A DNA stretch of 36,375 bases from Candidatus Uhrbacteria bacterium RIFOXYC2_FULL_47_19 (GCA_001791745.1 MGFG01000033.1:1-36375), one strand, 5' to 3'; shown: positions 11,447 to 19,667, numbered from the stretch's first letter. Notes: generated by a model not told the origin, from the sequence alone. Translations and numbers: made by a program.

Positions 11447-11742
11447 AAAGGAACGTTGCCGTCGTCTCGAATCGTTGGAGATAGCCAGAACTTATTTCGC
11501 AGCTGTATTTCGGTGAACCGCAAGGCAACTGTGAAATAGGTTCGGGACGGATCTTTTAGTTGATATGTCCGTCCTTCTTGGTATCTTCCGGCGACTCTTC
11601 GTGCGGCAACTTTAGTTTTGTTAATCGGATTTCTCCGGTCCCGTGGTTCGCTCAACTGAGCGGACAACGGAACTAGGGGAATCCCGAACGTTCGTGTTTT
11701 GATTTGGTGAACGTTCGTTCTTCTCCTGAATTGATTTATTTT

Positions 11743-12438
11743 TTAATGCTTCATTTTTTTGGAAGTTGTACTCGATGATTGGTTTCGACGAACAGTTCGC
11801 TTTTCTACTGGCTTGATCCAAAAGCTATCGCCAGAAGCTGTCTCTTCGATTTCTGTCTCTCTTTCGGTAATGCTGTTTCCGATCATTTCATCTTCAAAAT
11901 TTGTACTCGGTTTTATGTAACCCTTAATAGTGTAACGATCAATATCAGCTGAAAGATCGATGAAGTCATCGCAGGCATCGATCAAGCGTGAAGAGGCAGA
12001 TTTACGGAAAGCAATAACTTCAACCTGGCGTCCGTGATGCTTTAAGTATTCGACTAATTCAACAAAATCTCCGTCGCCAGAAACCAGAACGACTACATCT
12101 AGGATTTCACCAATTCGAACTGCATCAACAGTAATTCCGACGTCCCAATCCGCTTTCTTGGTGCCGCCATGAAACTCCTGTAATTCACGTTCTTTAGTTT
12201 CGATACCACGTTGGTTCAGTGCTTCGAAAAACGGATCCTCTTCGCCGGTTGCACGTACGACATAAGCAATGGCTCGGATTAATTGTCGATCGGCGACTGC
12301 GGTTTTGAGTATTTCACCAAAATCGACCTTGCGTCCGTAAAGCGCTTTGGCTGAGTAGTACATGTTTTGTACATCAATAAAAACTCCAACTCGTTGGTTT
12401 TTATGTTTAATCATAGGATGGGTTATGTCTGAGGGCAT
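11743..12438 (-). CDS. NYN/LabA-like PIN-fold domain protein
   Basis: VGVFIDVQNMYYSA...KKADWDVGITVDAV...VVVLVSGDGDFVELVEYLKHHGRQVEV. Confidence 0.88.
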   Translation of the reverse strand: MPSDITHPMIKHKNQRVGVFIDVQNMYYSAKALYGRKVDFGEILKTAVADRQLIRAIAYVVRATGEEDPFFEALNQRGIETKERELQEFHGGTKKADWDVGITVDAVRIGEILDVVVLVSGDGDFVELVEYLKHHGRQVEVIAFRKSASSRLIDACDDFIDLSADIDRYTIKGYIKPSTNFEDEMIGNSITERETEIEETASGDSFWIKPVEKRTVRRNQSSSTTSKKMKH

Positions 12439-12471
12439 GATCGAAAGTTTAGGTAGGCATCAAATGCCCAA

Positions 12472-12500
12472 AACGCCGGAACAGGCCGGCGTTTTTGTTT
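12472..12500 (-). terminator. Intrinsic terminator after rpsO
   Basis: AACGCCGG-AACA-CCGGCGTT type hairpin with a T tract on either strand. Confidence 0.6.
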
Positions 12501-12504
12501 TCGT

Positions 12505-12765
12505 TTACAGTTTGAGGTCCTTGACCAGTTGGTCGTAGGACTTGGGTTCCTCGCGTTTGAGGTATTTCATGAGCCGGCGTCGTTCACTGACCTTTCGTAA
12601 TAGTCCTTTTCGGGAGGAATGATCTTTCTTGTGTTCAATCAGATGCTCGGACAATTCTTTTATCTCGGCAGTTAGGATAGCAATCTGGACCTGAGGAGAA
12701 CCGGTGTCTTTTTCGTGAGTCCGATACTTGGCGATGATTTTATCTTTCTTTTTCTTGTCTAACAT
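12505..12765 (-). CDS. rpsO: 30S ribosomal protein S15
   Basis: 86 aa; KDTGSPQVQIAILTAEIKELSEHLIEHKKDHSSRKGLLRKVSERRRLMKYLK. Confidence 0.97.
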   Translation of the reverse strand: MLDKKKKDKIIAKYRTHEKDTGSPQVQIAILTAEIKELSEHLIEHKKDHSSRKGLLRKVSERRRLMKYLKREEPKSYDQLVKDLKL

Positions 12766-12973
12766 ATTCGGTAGCCGTCTGGCGGCCTTAACGATTAGTC
12801 CAGCTAGAGCTGTGATACAGTCTCAGCCGAACAGTCGTAGATTAATCCTCTTTACTGAGCGAGGATAGCATTAAAGATAGAAGTTGGCAAGCCCCCAGAC
12901 TAGCCTTTCAGAAAGGTCGGTTGTGTCGTATAATTTTAAAGAGAGGCCTGAATAGGCTGTTATTAGATCGAAT

Positions 12974-13963
12974 ATGAGTCAGCAGGGGATCATTAAGTTG
13001 ATCGGTGAGTTTTTGACTTACTTGGAGGTCGAACGTAATCGATCAGAAAGAACGGTTAGGAATTACGATTTTTATTTACGTCGATTTTTTGAATGGGCGA
13101 ATTGGCCGACTGCATCTGGTATTACCCTTGATATGGTTAGGAAGTTTCGAGTTTGGCTTAATCGTCTCAAAGACGAGCGCGGTAACACTCTAAAAAAGAA
13201 TACTCAGAACTATCACTTGATTGCCCTGCGGTCTTTTTTGAAGTATTTAGCCAAACGTGACATCAAAACTTTGGTGCCAGAAAAGATTGAGTTGGCTCGG
13301 ATGCCAGAGCGGACTGTTGATTTTCTTGAACCAAACGAACTCGACCGATTAATGGAGGCGCCAGTTAGTGATGCGAGTGGATTGGTTCGAGTGGCGGTCA
13401 ACCTGCCACTTATCAAACTGCGCGATAAGGCGATTTTGGAGATGTTGTTTTCGACCGGGTTGCGTGTTTCGGAATTGGCCGGGCTTACTCGGGAGATGGT
13501 CAACTTGGAACGAGAGGAGTTCACTGTGCGCGGCAAGGGAGACAAGCCGAGGATTGTGTTTACTTCTAATCAAGCGCGTTACTGGTTGAAGGAGTATTTA
13601 AATCGGCGGCAAGATGTTGAGGAGTTTTTGTTTGTGAGTCATGATCGGGCGGCCAGGGGGCGAGATGCTGAGCGGTCATTAACCCCACGAAGTATTCAAC
13701 GGATCGTCGAGGGGTATGCACACAAGGCCGGCATCACTAAGCGGATTACACCTCACGTATTACGACATACTTTTGCCACTGACTTATTGCGGAACGGTGC
13801 TGATATAAGAAGTGTGCAATCAATGCTTGGTCATTCTTCTATTACTACGACTCAGGTTTATACGCACATTACCGATGAGCGATTGCGCGAGGTTTATGAT
13901 GCGTATCACGGTGTTGGTAAGAAGGGGCGCAAGATCGGAAACAATTCTATTAAGAAGCATTGA
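12974..13963 (+). CDS. Tyrosine recombinase, XerC/XerD family
   Basis: Catalytic residues present: R (TGLRVSEL), K (GKGDKPR), HxxR (HVLRHTFA), H (GHSSI), Y (TTQVYTHI). Confidence 0.94.
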   Translation: MSQQGIIKLIGEFLTYLEVERNRSERTVRNYDFYLRRFFEWANWPTASGITLDMVRKFRVWLNRLKDERGNTLKKNTQNYHLIALRSFLKYLAKRDIKTLVPEKIELARMPERTVDFLEPNELDRLMEAPVSDASGLVRVAVNLPLIKLRDKAILEMLFSTGLRVSELAGLTREMVNLEREEFTVRGKGDKPRIVFTSNQARYWLKEYLNRRQDVEEFLFVSHDRAARGRDAERSLTPRSIQRIVEGYAHKAGITKRITPHVLRHTFATDLLRNGADIRSVQSMLGHSSITTTQVYTHITDERLREVYDAYHGVGKKGRKIGNNSIKKH

Positions 13964-14079
13964 CCGAGGGTCTAAAGTCTGGTAATCTCCGGCCGTGGGT
14001 TCGGTCATTCCTGTCTTTTGATCGTCTTTGAAGTGTATCGCATATAGAAAGAGGCAATCGTCGGCACTCGTCAATTCCT

Positions 14080-14156
<77 letters not shown>

Positions 14157-14278
14157 TAAAACTTCGATAGGCCGTTGAAGGTTGGGAGATTATCACTTAT
14201 CTCTACTGCTTGGGCGATAGGTAGCGGCCTTAGCCGCTCTCTCCACAAGCATTTCCACTACGTAGAAATGCCCCGCCA

Positions 14279-14318
14279 AAGCAGTAGGTCGCACGTTCGA
14301 GTCGTGCCGGGCGCACCA
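14279..14318 (+). repeat. 40-bp direct repeat of the tRNA-Arg 3' end
   Basis: aagcagtaggtcgcacgttcgagtcgtgccgggcgcacca is identical to 14117-14156. Confidence 0.9.
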
Positions 14319-14337
14319 GTCAAAATCAAAAATTCAT

Positions 14338-14413
14338 GGTGGCCATGGTGTAATGGTTAACACAGCAGGTTGTGGTCCTGCTAATACGGGTTCGATTCCC
14401 GTTGGCCACCCCA
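14338..14413 (+). tRNA. tRNA-His(GTG)
   Basis: Acceptor GGTGGCCA (G-1)/TGGCCACC, anticodon loop TTGTGGT, T arm ACGGGTTCGATTCCCGT, encoded CCA. Confidence 0.95.
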
Positions 14414-14731
14414 TCAAAACGCTATCCCCGAAATGGGGATGGCGTTTTGATTTGAGGTAGATCAACGGGAATCGAACGGGGTCGAGCCGCGAGCCGATGA
14501 GCGGCGAGACGGGCGACAAAGGTCGCCCGAGCACAGCAGGTTTCAGTTTTTTGATCGAGACCATGCCGAGGAATCGACGTACGGCCAGAAGCAATCCGCC
14601 CCGTGACTTGGTGACGATACGCTTCGGGCTTTCGTGATGGCCTGAGCCGGCGTAAGGCCTGACGTAGCCCAAGCAACGCAGTGGTGCGTTCGGGGCCGCT
14701 AGGCGAAATTACCTCTAATCACTTAATTTCC

Positions 14732-14759
14732 AAAAATATCGCTAAAATGCGATATTTTT
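14732..14759 (+). terminator. Terminator-like hairpin AAAAATATCGC/GCGATATTTTT
   Basis: 11-bp perfect stem with 6-nt loop; a related hairpin lies at 21172-21197. Confidence 0.6.
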
Positions 14760-14851
14760 GGTTAGTGTGTCGCATTTCTGCAGGGACTATTGACAAATAT
14801 GGTGTTTAGGTGTGTGATAGTAGGCATAGTTCTTTGATAAGATTTGCGATC

Positions 14852-14960
14852 TGGTCATAGCGAAAAGTGGCTTAAACAATAGGCCATTCCTCGCTATGAC
14901 CACACAGGCCATGGTTCCTCCTCGGATTAGAGGAAAACGAAAACGGGCAAATTAGCCCAG
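14852..14960 (+). promoter_or_regulatory. Structured 5' leader of the DGR target gene
   Basis: Consecutive hairpins: TGGTCATAGCGA/TCGCTATGACCA (14852-14863/14891-14902), TTCCTC/GAGGAA, GGGC/GCCC, ending at the Shine-Dalgarno-like caggag before ATG 14972. Confidence 0.55.
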
Positions 14961-14971
14961 GAGACAAAATC

Positions 14972-15607
14972 ATGAACACAGAATTCGCATCCGCCGGACT
15001 CACCGCCGGCCAACTCGACGCCATCGTCAAGAAGCTCGGTGGCCACGACATGGCGCTCCGTTTTCTCCGCGACGAACTCTCGGTTTCCGAACCGATCCGT
15101 TCGTGGCGCGAGGAAGACGGCGTTATCTACTTCTCGGTCACCAGCGACGGCACGACCGGCGAGGACTGGATCACCCGGCTCGAAAGCAAAGGCTTCTGCG
15201 TGGGTGACAACGCCAAACAGGTGCTCCGTTCGCCGGACTTCAAGCCGACGAGCGGCGTGACGACCGAAGTCGCCGTTCTCAAGGGCATGCTCTTCGAGGA
15301 TAACGACCGGATCACGAAAAAGATTCGCGCCGAGGCCGACAAGCGCAAGTTCTCGAAGTCGAACGCCGAACTGGCCTGCCTCATCCGTGAGAAGTTCACG
15401 GACAAGGAGATCGAAGCGATGGGTCTGTGGTACATCGTTGCCATGCACGAACCCATCAACGACTCCGACGGCGGTCCGGACTTGCTGCGTGCGGACCGTG
15501 GCCGCGATGGTCGCTGGCTCCGCGCGTGCTACGGCAGGCCTGACTACAGGTGGAATCGTGACAGCGGGTTCGCGTTCGCCGTGTCGCAAGTCAGTTCTCA
15601 ACCCTAA
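14972..15607 (+). CDS. DGR target (variable) protein with C-terminal VR, C-type-lectin-like end
   Basis: 211 aa; SD caggaga; C-terminus LLRADRGRDGRWLRACYGRPDYRWNRDSGFAFAVSQ is encoded by a sequence matching the TR apart from changes at TR adenines. Confidence 0.93.
   Translation: MNTEFASAGLTAGQLDAIVKKLGGHDMALRFLRDELSVSEPIRSWREEDGVIYFSVTSDGTTGEDWITRLESKGFCVGDNAKQVLRSPDFKPTSGVTTEVAVLKGMLFEDNDRITKKIRAEADKRKFSKSNAELACLIREKFTDKEIEAMGLWYIVAMHEPINDSDGGPDLLRADRGRDGRWLRACYGRPDYRWNRDSGFAFAVSQVSSQP
15464..15589 (+). repeat. DGR variable repeat (VR)
   Basis: 126 bp aligned without gaps to 15936-16061; 15 mismatches, all at TR adenines (10 A to G, 3 A to C, 2 A to T). Confidence 0.97.
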
Positions 15608-15614
15608 GATTCTC

Positions 15615-15628
15615 GGGACTTCAGTCCC
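15615..15628 (+). other. Short hairpin downstream of VR, possible DGR target-recognition hairpin
   Basis: GGGACT-TC-AGTCCC, 25 bp after the VR 3' end. Confidence 0.35.
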
Positions 15629-15642
15629 TTTGACCTTAGCCC

Positions 15643-15684
15643 TTAGCCCTGTTTCGCTCCGTCGGAGCAGGGCTAAATTTTTTC
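15643..15684 (+). terminator. Intrinsic terminator of the DGR target gene
   Basis: TTAGCCCTG...CAGGGCTAA followed by ATTTTTTC. Confidence 0.75.
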
Positions 15685-15935
15685 ATAAAAATAAATTTCA
15701 TATATAATATTCGTGGCAGTAGGTGAATATGCGGACGGTCAAGGCTTTCCGCTACCGACCCCAGTATCCATGCATCGAGAGTATCCGTGGCTACGGTTTC
15801 GGATAGAGTGGTGCATGCAGAAACTTCAATAAAAAAGAAGATACTTGGCGCAAGACATTAAGGCATTGCGATGCCGGATTCGATTCAACCCTGAGAGTAT
15901 TCGAGGGGCGGTGATATGGAAGATGTTTCGCGCAA

Positions 15936-16061
15936 TCCGACGGCGATCCGAACTTGCTGAATGCGAACCGTGACAACGATGGTCGCTGGCTCAACGCGTA
16001 CAACGACAGGCCTGACAACAGGTGGAATCGTGACAACGGGTTCGCGTTCGCCGTGTCGCAA
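15936..16061 (+). repeat. DGR template repeat (TR)
   Basis: Adenine-rich (AAC/AAT codon-rich) non-coding copy of the VR between the target gene and the RT. Confidence 0.97.
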
Positions 16062-16067
16062 CTCTCT

Positions 16068-16493
16068 TCATTTCTCTCCGGCTTTTGCTGGAGAGTTTTG
16101 TTTTGTAAGCTGTCCGTTCCATCCGCCGAGCATTTTGCCGGCCTCATCCAACTTTACGGAAAGGGCGATGTATTTCTTGTCGTCGATGGATTTCGTTTCC
16201 CAAAGCACCAAAAGAAGTACGCGGAGAGTGTCCGCTTTCTTGATCGCGAGACGAACATACGGATGTTTCTCCTCACGCGAAAGAAAACTGGCGGCCGAGA
16301 TCGCTTCTATTATTTCTACAAACAAAGTATCGATGCGCTGACCGAGAGAATGACGATGCGTCTTTGGCAAATCCAGATAAAATTTGTACCACAAAAGGTA
16401 CGACTCCTTGACTTTACTTAAAACCGGTAAGATCTTATTGATTGATTGATTGATTGATTGATTGCCACCATTATGCCCAAAATTAGATTTCAT
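16068..16493 (-). CDS. avd: DGR accessory variability determinant (Avd)-like four-helix-bundle protein
   Basis: KESYLLWYKFYLDLPKTHRHSLGQRIDTLFVEIIEAI...LRVLLLVLWETKSIDDKKYIALSVKLDEAGKMLGGW matches the bAvd/S23-like pattern; TGA at 16068-16070; ATG at 16493 or 16496. Confidence 0.88.
   Translation of the reverse strand: MKSNFGHNGGNQSINQSINKILPVLSKVKESYLLWYKFYLDLPKTHRHSLGQRIDTLFVEIIEAISAASFLSREEKHPYVRLAIKKADTLRVLLLVLWETKSIDDKKYIALSVKLDEAGKMLGGWNGQLTKQNSPAKAGEK
16437..16464 (+). repeat. Tetranucleotide microsatellite (ATTG)7
   Basis: 28 bp of uninterrupted ATTG repeats in the avd/RT divergent 5' region. Confidence 0.98.
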
Positions 16494-17477
16494 CATACAT
16501 ATAATAATATCATCTCGCTCGAAAATCTCCTCGAGTCGTGGCAAGAATTCGTCCGCGGCAAGCGAACGCGGAAAGACGTGCAGGAATTCGAGCGAGATTT
16601 GATGACGAACATCATCGCGCTTCACCGCGAGCTTGCCGTGAAAAAATATTCGCATTCGGCATATCAACATTTCAAAATCGCCGATCCGAAACCTCGTGAT
16701 ATTCATAAAGCAAGCGTTCGTGACCGGCTTTTGCATCATGCATTGCACAGGCAACTGTCGCCATTTTTCGCAAAGACTTTTATTTCTGACTCGAATTCAT
16801 GCCAAGACGGGAAAGGAACGCACCGCGCTCTCCGCAGGTTCAGAAAATTCATCGGCGCGGTATCCGAAAACAATATACGGACGGTATGGGTGTTCAAATG
16901 CGACATCAGAAAGTTTTTCGCAAACATCGATCATGCAATTCTTTTGGATATAGTCGCTAAATATATTCCCGATCAAGATATTCTCGATCTCGTATCGGTC
17001 ATCGTCCGGAGCTTCCATTCAAGCAATGCAGACATCGGGCTTCCACTCGGCAATTTGACGTCCCAGCTTCTGGTAAATATTTACATGAATGAATTTGATC
17101 AATTTGTGAAGCATCGACTCAAGGCGAAATATTATCTGCGTTACGCCGACGATTTTGCCGTCCTTTCGACGGATAAGACCTGTCTCGAAAAGATTTTGCC
17201 GGTGATGCAGGAGTTTTTGGGAAGCAAACTAAAACTCGCCATGCATCCGGATAAGATTTCCATTCAGACCGTCGCATCTGGCGTGGATTTTCTCGGTTGG
17301 GTGCATTTTCCGGATCACAGAGTATTAAGAACGACGACCAAAAAACGAATGTTCAGGAACATACAAGCGAAAGACGAAAAGGAAGAAACGGTGCAGTCAT
17401 ATTTAGGACTTATCAGCCACGGCAACAGCTGGAAATTGCGACAGAAAATTCTAAGGAAGGGAAAATTGCTTAATTAA
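16473..17477 (+). CDS. DGR reverse transcriptase
   Basis: RT motifs FKCDIRKFFANIDH, GLPLGNLTSQLLVNIYMNEFDQFVKH, YLRYADDFAVLS, GVDFLGWVHFPDHRVLRTTTKKRMF; adjacent TR/VR and Avd. ATG at 16473 preferred over TTG 16458. Confidence 0.95.
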   Translation: MPKIRFHHTYNNIISLENLLESWQEFVRGKRTRKDVQEFERDLMTNIIALHRELAVKKYSHSAYQHFKIADPKPRDIHKASVRDRLLHHALHRQLSPFFAKTFISDSNSCQDGKGTHRALRRFRKFIGAVSENNIRTVWVFKCDIRKFFANIDHAILLDIVAKYIPDQDILDLVSVIVRSFHSSNADIGLPLGNLTSQLLVNIYMNEFDQFVKHRLKAKYYLRYADDFAVLSTDKTCLEKILPVMQEFLGSKLKLAMHPDKISIQTVASGVDFLGWVHFPDHRVLRTTTKKRMFRNIQAKDEKEETVQSYLGLISHGNSWKLRQKILRKGKLLN

Positions 17478-17870
17478 GCAAATCGTCCCAACGGTTCAAA
17501 TTTGGTCGAATCGGTGGTCGAAGGTGCAAGCTGGGTCAAACCGTCGATTTCTCGTACAAAGCTCGCCGCCGGGGCAAATAGTTTGGCAAAAAACGGTTAG
17601 ATAAGGTTAGTTGCGGTTAAGTGATTTTATGTCGGATTCTTTGCTCAAAACCGGTGGCTACTGGTGGGATAAGGTGAAATGGTTTTGGACCGGACTTTTG
17701 CCAAAAACGGGTGAGTTAGGGTGACTTGGGGTGAGTCGGCTACTTGGGCTGGTATGGCATCGGGAAGTCATAAAACTTGCTAACACGCTTGATATTGTTG
17801 ATTTTTTCGCGTACCGTAACCATATAATCCCTGTCCTCGAGTACGGTTATAACTCCGGATAGTGCCCGAC

Positions 17871-18081
17871 CCCATCAAAACGTCCGACCCTTTTGGGTCG
17901 GGCGTTTTGATTTGGTAGGTCAAACGACGGGAATCGAACGGGCAGAAGTGAGCCGCGAGGCACCGTCCAGTGCCGAGCTGGCGAATGTCGATGAATCCGA
18001 ACCGGTGAGGATTCATCGCTGCCCCGGACAAGGAAGGACGGCATTCGGCCGGCCGACGCGGAATTCCCGTTGGCCACCCCA
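17871..18081. repeat. 211-bp repeat, copy B, ending in tRNA-His 3'-end sequence
   Basis: Starts CCCATCAAAACGTCCGACCC (hairpin), carries an inverted T-arm cgacgggaatcgaacggg, ends attcccgttggccacccca; same length as 20955-21165. Confidence 0.9.
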
Positions 18082-18208
18082 AGTTATAAGAAGTGGCTTG
18101 TTGCATGTAAGAAAAAGTACAATTCTAACTCTGGTTATATTACTGTGTGGGTAATATCTGGCACAGGTTTTTGTTGCCTATTTTTGTGCTACTGATTTTT
18201 ATATCTAT

Positions 18209-18251
18209 AACTTTATAAAGTTCCGTAATTTTGCATAACTTTTATAAAGTT
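18209..18251. promoter_or_regulatory. Paired palindromic operator-like sites upstream of fic
   Basis: AACTTTATAAAGTT (18209-18222, perfect palindrome) and AACTTTTATAAAGTT (18237-18251). Confidence 0.5.
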
Positions 18252-18290
18252 TGATAATATAGTATATATTACAAATTAAATTTGCTTATT

Positions 18291-19223
18291 ATGAATACTC
18301 GTCAAAAGTTGGAGATAATTCAAAAAATGTTGGGACTAACCCAGACCAAGCTGGCTCTAAGGTTTGGTGTTTCTTTTGCCGCTTTCAACAGTTGGTGGAC
18401 CGGCAAATCTAACCCTCGAGCAAAAATGCAGACTTCCATTGATGAGCTTTTTTTGGAAGTAACCGGACAAAAAGTAATTCCGATCGATCAACTTACGGCA
18501 AAAAAACAAGCCCTACAACAAAAATCCGGAAAACATAAAAGTGTTATAAATGAAATTTTGGCTAATCCGGATATTCGTGATCAGTTTATTTTGAAACTCA
18601 CCTATCACAGCAACAGCATTGAGGGCAGTACTCTTACCGAACCCGATACTGCGGCTATTCTTTTTGACAACACAGCTTTGCCAAATAAAAGCTTGACCGA
18701 ACAACTAGAGGCAAAAAATCACCAGACGGCCTTGAATTATTTATTTGATCATATTGCTAAAAAAGAAAAAGTTGACGAAGCTCTTGTGCTTAAACTCCAC
18801 AGTATTCTCATGAATGGCGTTCGCCCAGATGCTGGTGTTTATCGTAATCACGCCGTCAGAATTACCGCTGTTAATTTGCCAACAGCGAATTATATGAGTG
18901 TTCCAAAACTTATCCCAGAGGTTATGGCTCGTATTACTGAAAAAACCAAAGACATTATTTCTTTATCGGCTGGCGTGCATAGTAAGTTTGAACAGATTCA
19001 CCCATTCGGAGATGGAAACGGCCGTGTTGGACGTCTCTTGATGAACGCAATGCTAATTAGCACAAATTTTACTCCCGCAATTATTCGCCAAGAACAAAAA
19101 CAGCTTTACTACACTTATCTCTATAAAGCCCAAACAAAAGAGGATCAGAGCCAATTGGAGGATTTTCTCTGTGAGGCGGTAATGGACGGATTCAAAATCT
19201 TAGACCGCACGGATGTAAGATAA
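18291..19223 (+). CDS. Fic/DOC family protein with N-terminal HTH-like region
   Basis: Fic motif HPFGDGNGRVGR; inhibitory-type motif SNSIEG; HTH-like KLALRFGVSFAAFNSWWTGKSNPR. Confidence 0.92.
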   Translation: MNTRQKLEIIQKMLGLTQTKLALRFGVSFAAFNSWWTGKSNPRAKMQTSIDELFLEVTGQKVIPIDQLTAKKQALQQKSGKHKSVINEILANPDIRDQFILKLTYHSNSIEGSTLTEPDTAAILFDNTALPNKSLTEQLEAKNHQTALNYLFDHIAKKEKVDEALVLKLHSILMNGVRPDAGVYRNHAVRITAVNLPTANYMSVPKLIPEVMARITEKTKDIISLSAGVHSKFEQIHPFGDGNGRVGRLLMNAMLISTNFTPAIIRQEQKQLYYTYLYKAQTKEDQSQLEDFLCEAVMDGFKILDRTDVR

Positions 19224-19250
19224 TAGCCGTTCGTCTCACACTTAAAATAT

Positions 19251-19667
19251 ATGATTTCTATCAGTGAACAACAGCTTGAGTTATTTATGTCGCTGTTTCG
19301 AGGAAGAACAGATGTTTACGCACGTCGCTGGGAAAAGGAAGAACGATCTGGATACAGCCCGGCCTATAATTTTAATTGGGATGAATTCATGGCATATAAG
19401 CGACGGGGCGGATCAATGAAAGATTTTGAAAATAAGAAACTCATACCCCTAACCAAAGGAATCGTTAATAAACATCTTATCGGTCAGCATGTTGTTGGTA
19501 TATATCCAATTCTAGCTGACAATACTTCATATTTTATTGCAGCTGATTTTGACGGTGAGAATTGGTTGAAGGAGGAGGTGTCAAAGGTCTACCCGGGGGA
19601 CAAAACTCGCTTCAAGGGCAGACAAGGGGCAACAACGTTTTATTTTTTGGCTAGGAGGAGGTCGTAG
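19251..19667 (+). pseudogene. Truncated TOTE-conflict-system-type archaeo-eukaryotic primase N-terminus
   Basis: LFRGRTDVYARRWEKEERSGYSPAYNF...LIPLTKGIVNKHLIGQHVVGIYPILADNTSYFIAADFDGENW; stops after 138 aa without the remaining primase motifs. Confidence 0.65.

Noticed and set aside
12974-13963. Calling the tyrosine recombinase the dedicated integrase of the DGR island
   Set aside because: It could equally be the core Xer chromosome-dimer recombinase; sequence alone does not decide, so it is mentioned only as a candidate.
14334-14676. Minus-strand ORFs across tRNA-His and the downstream repeat
   Set aside because: They read through a tRNA and palindromic repeat DNA (e.g. GWPTGIEPV); typical spurious annotations. 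The same applies to 17780-18106 and 20922-21166.
14927-15601. 224-aa minus-strand ORF opposite the DGR target
   Set aside because: Shadow ORF of a GC-rich gene; the plus-strand ORF has an SD, terminator and VR in frame.
15954-16421. 155-aa plus-strand ORF running through TR and antisense to avd
   Set aside because: Its N-terminus is the TR sequence and the rest is antisense to a well-matched Avd ORF; treated as the non-coding template region.
16473-17477. Group II intron or retron reverse transcriptase
   Set aside because: No maturase domain or intron boundaries and no retron msr/msd evidence; adjacent TR/VR and Avd point to a DGR.
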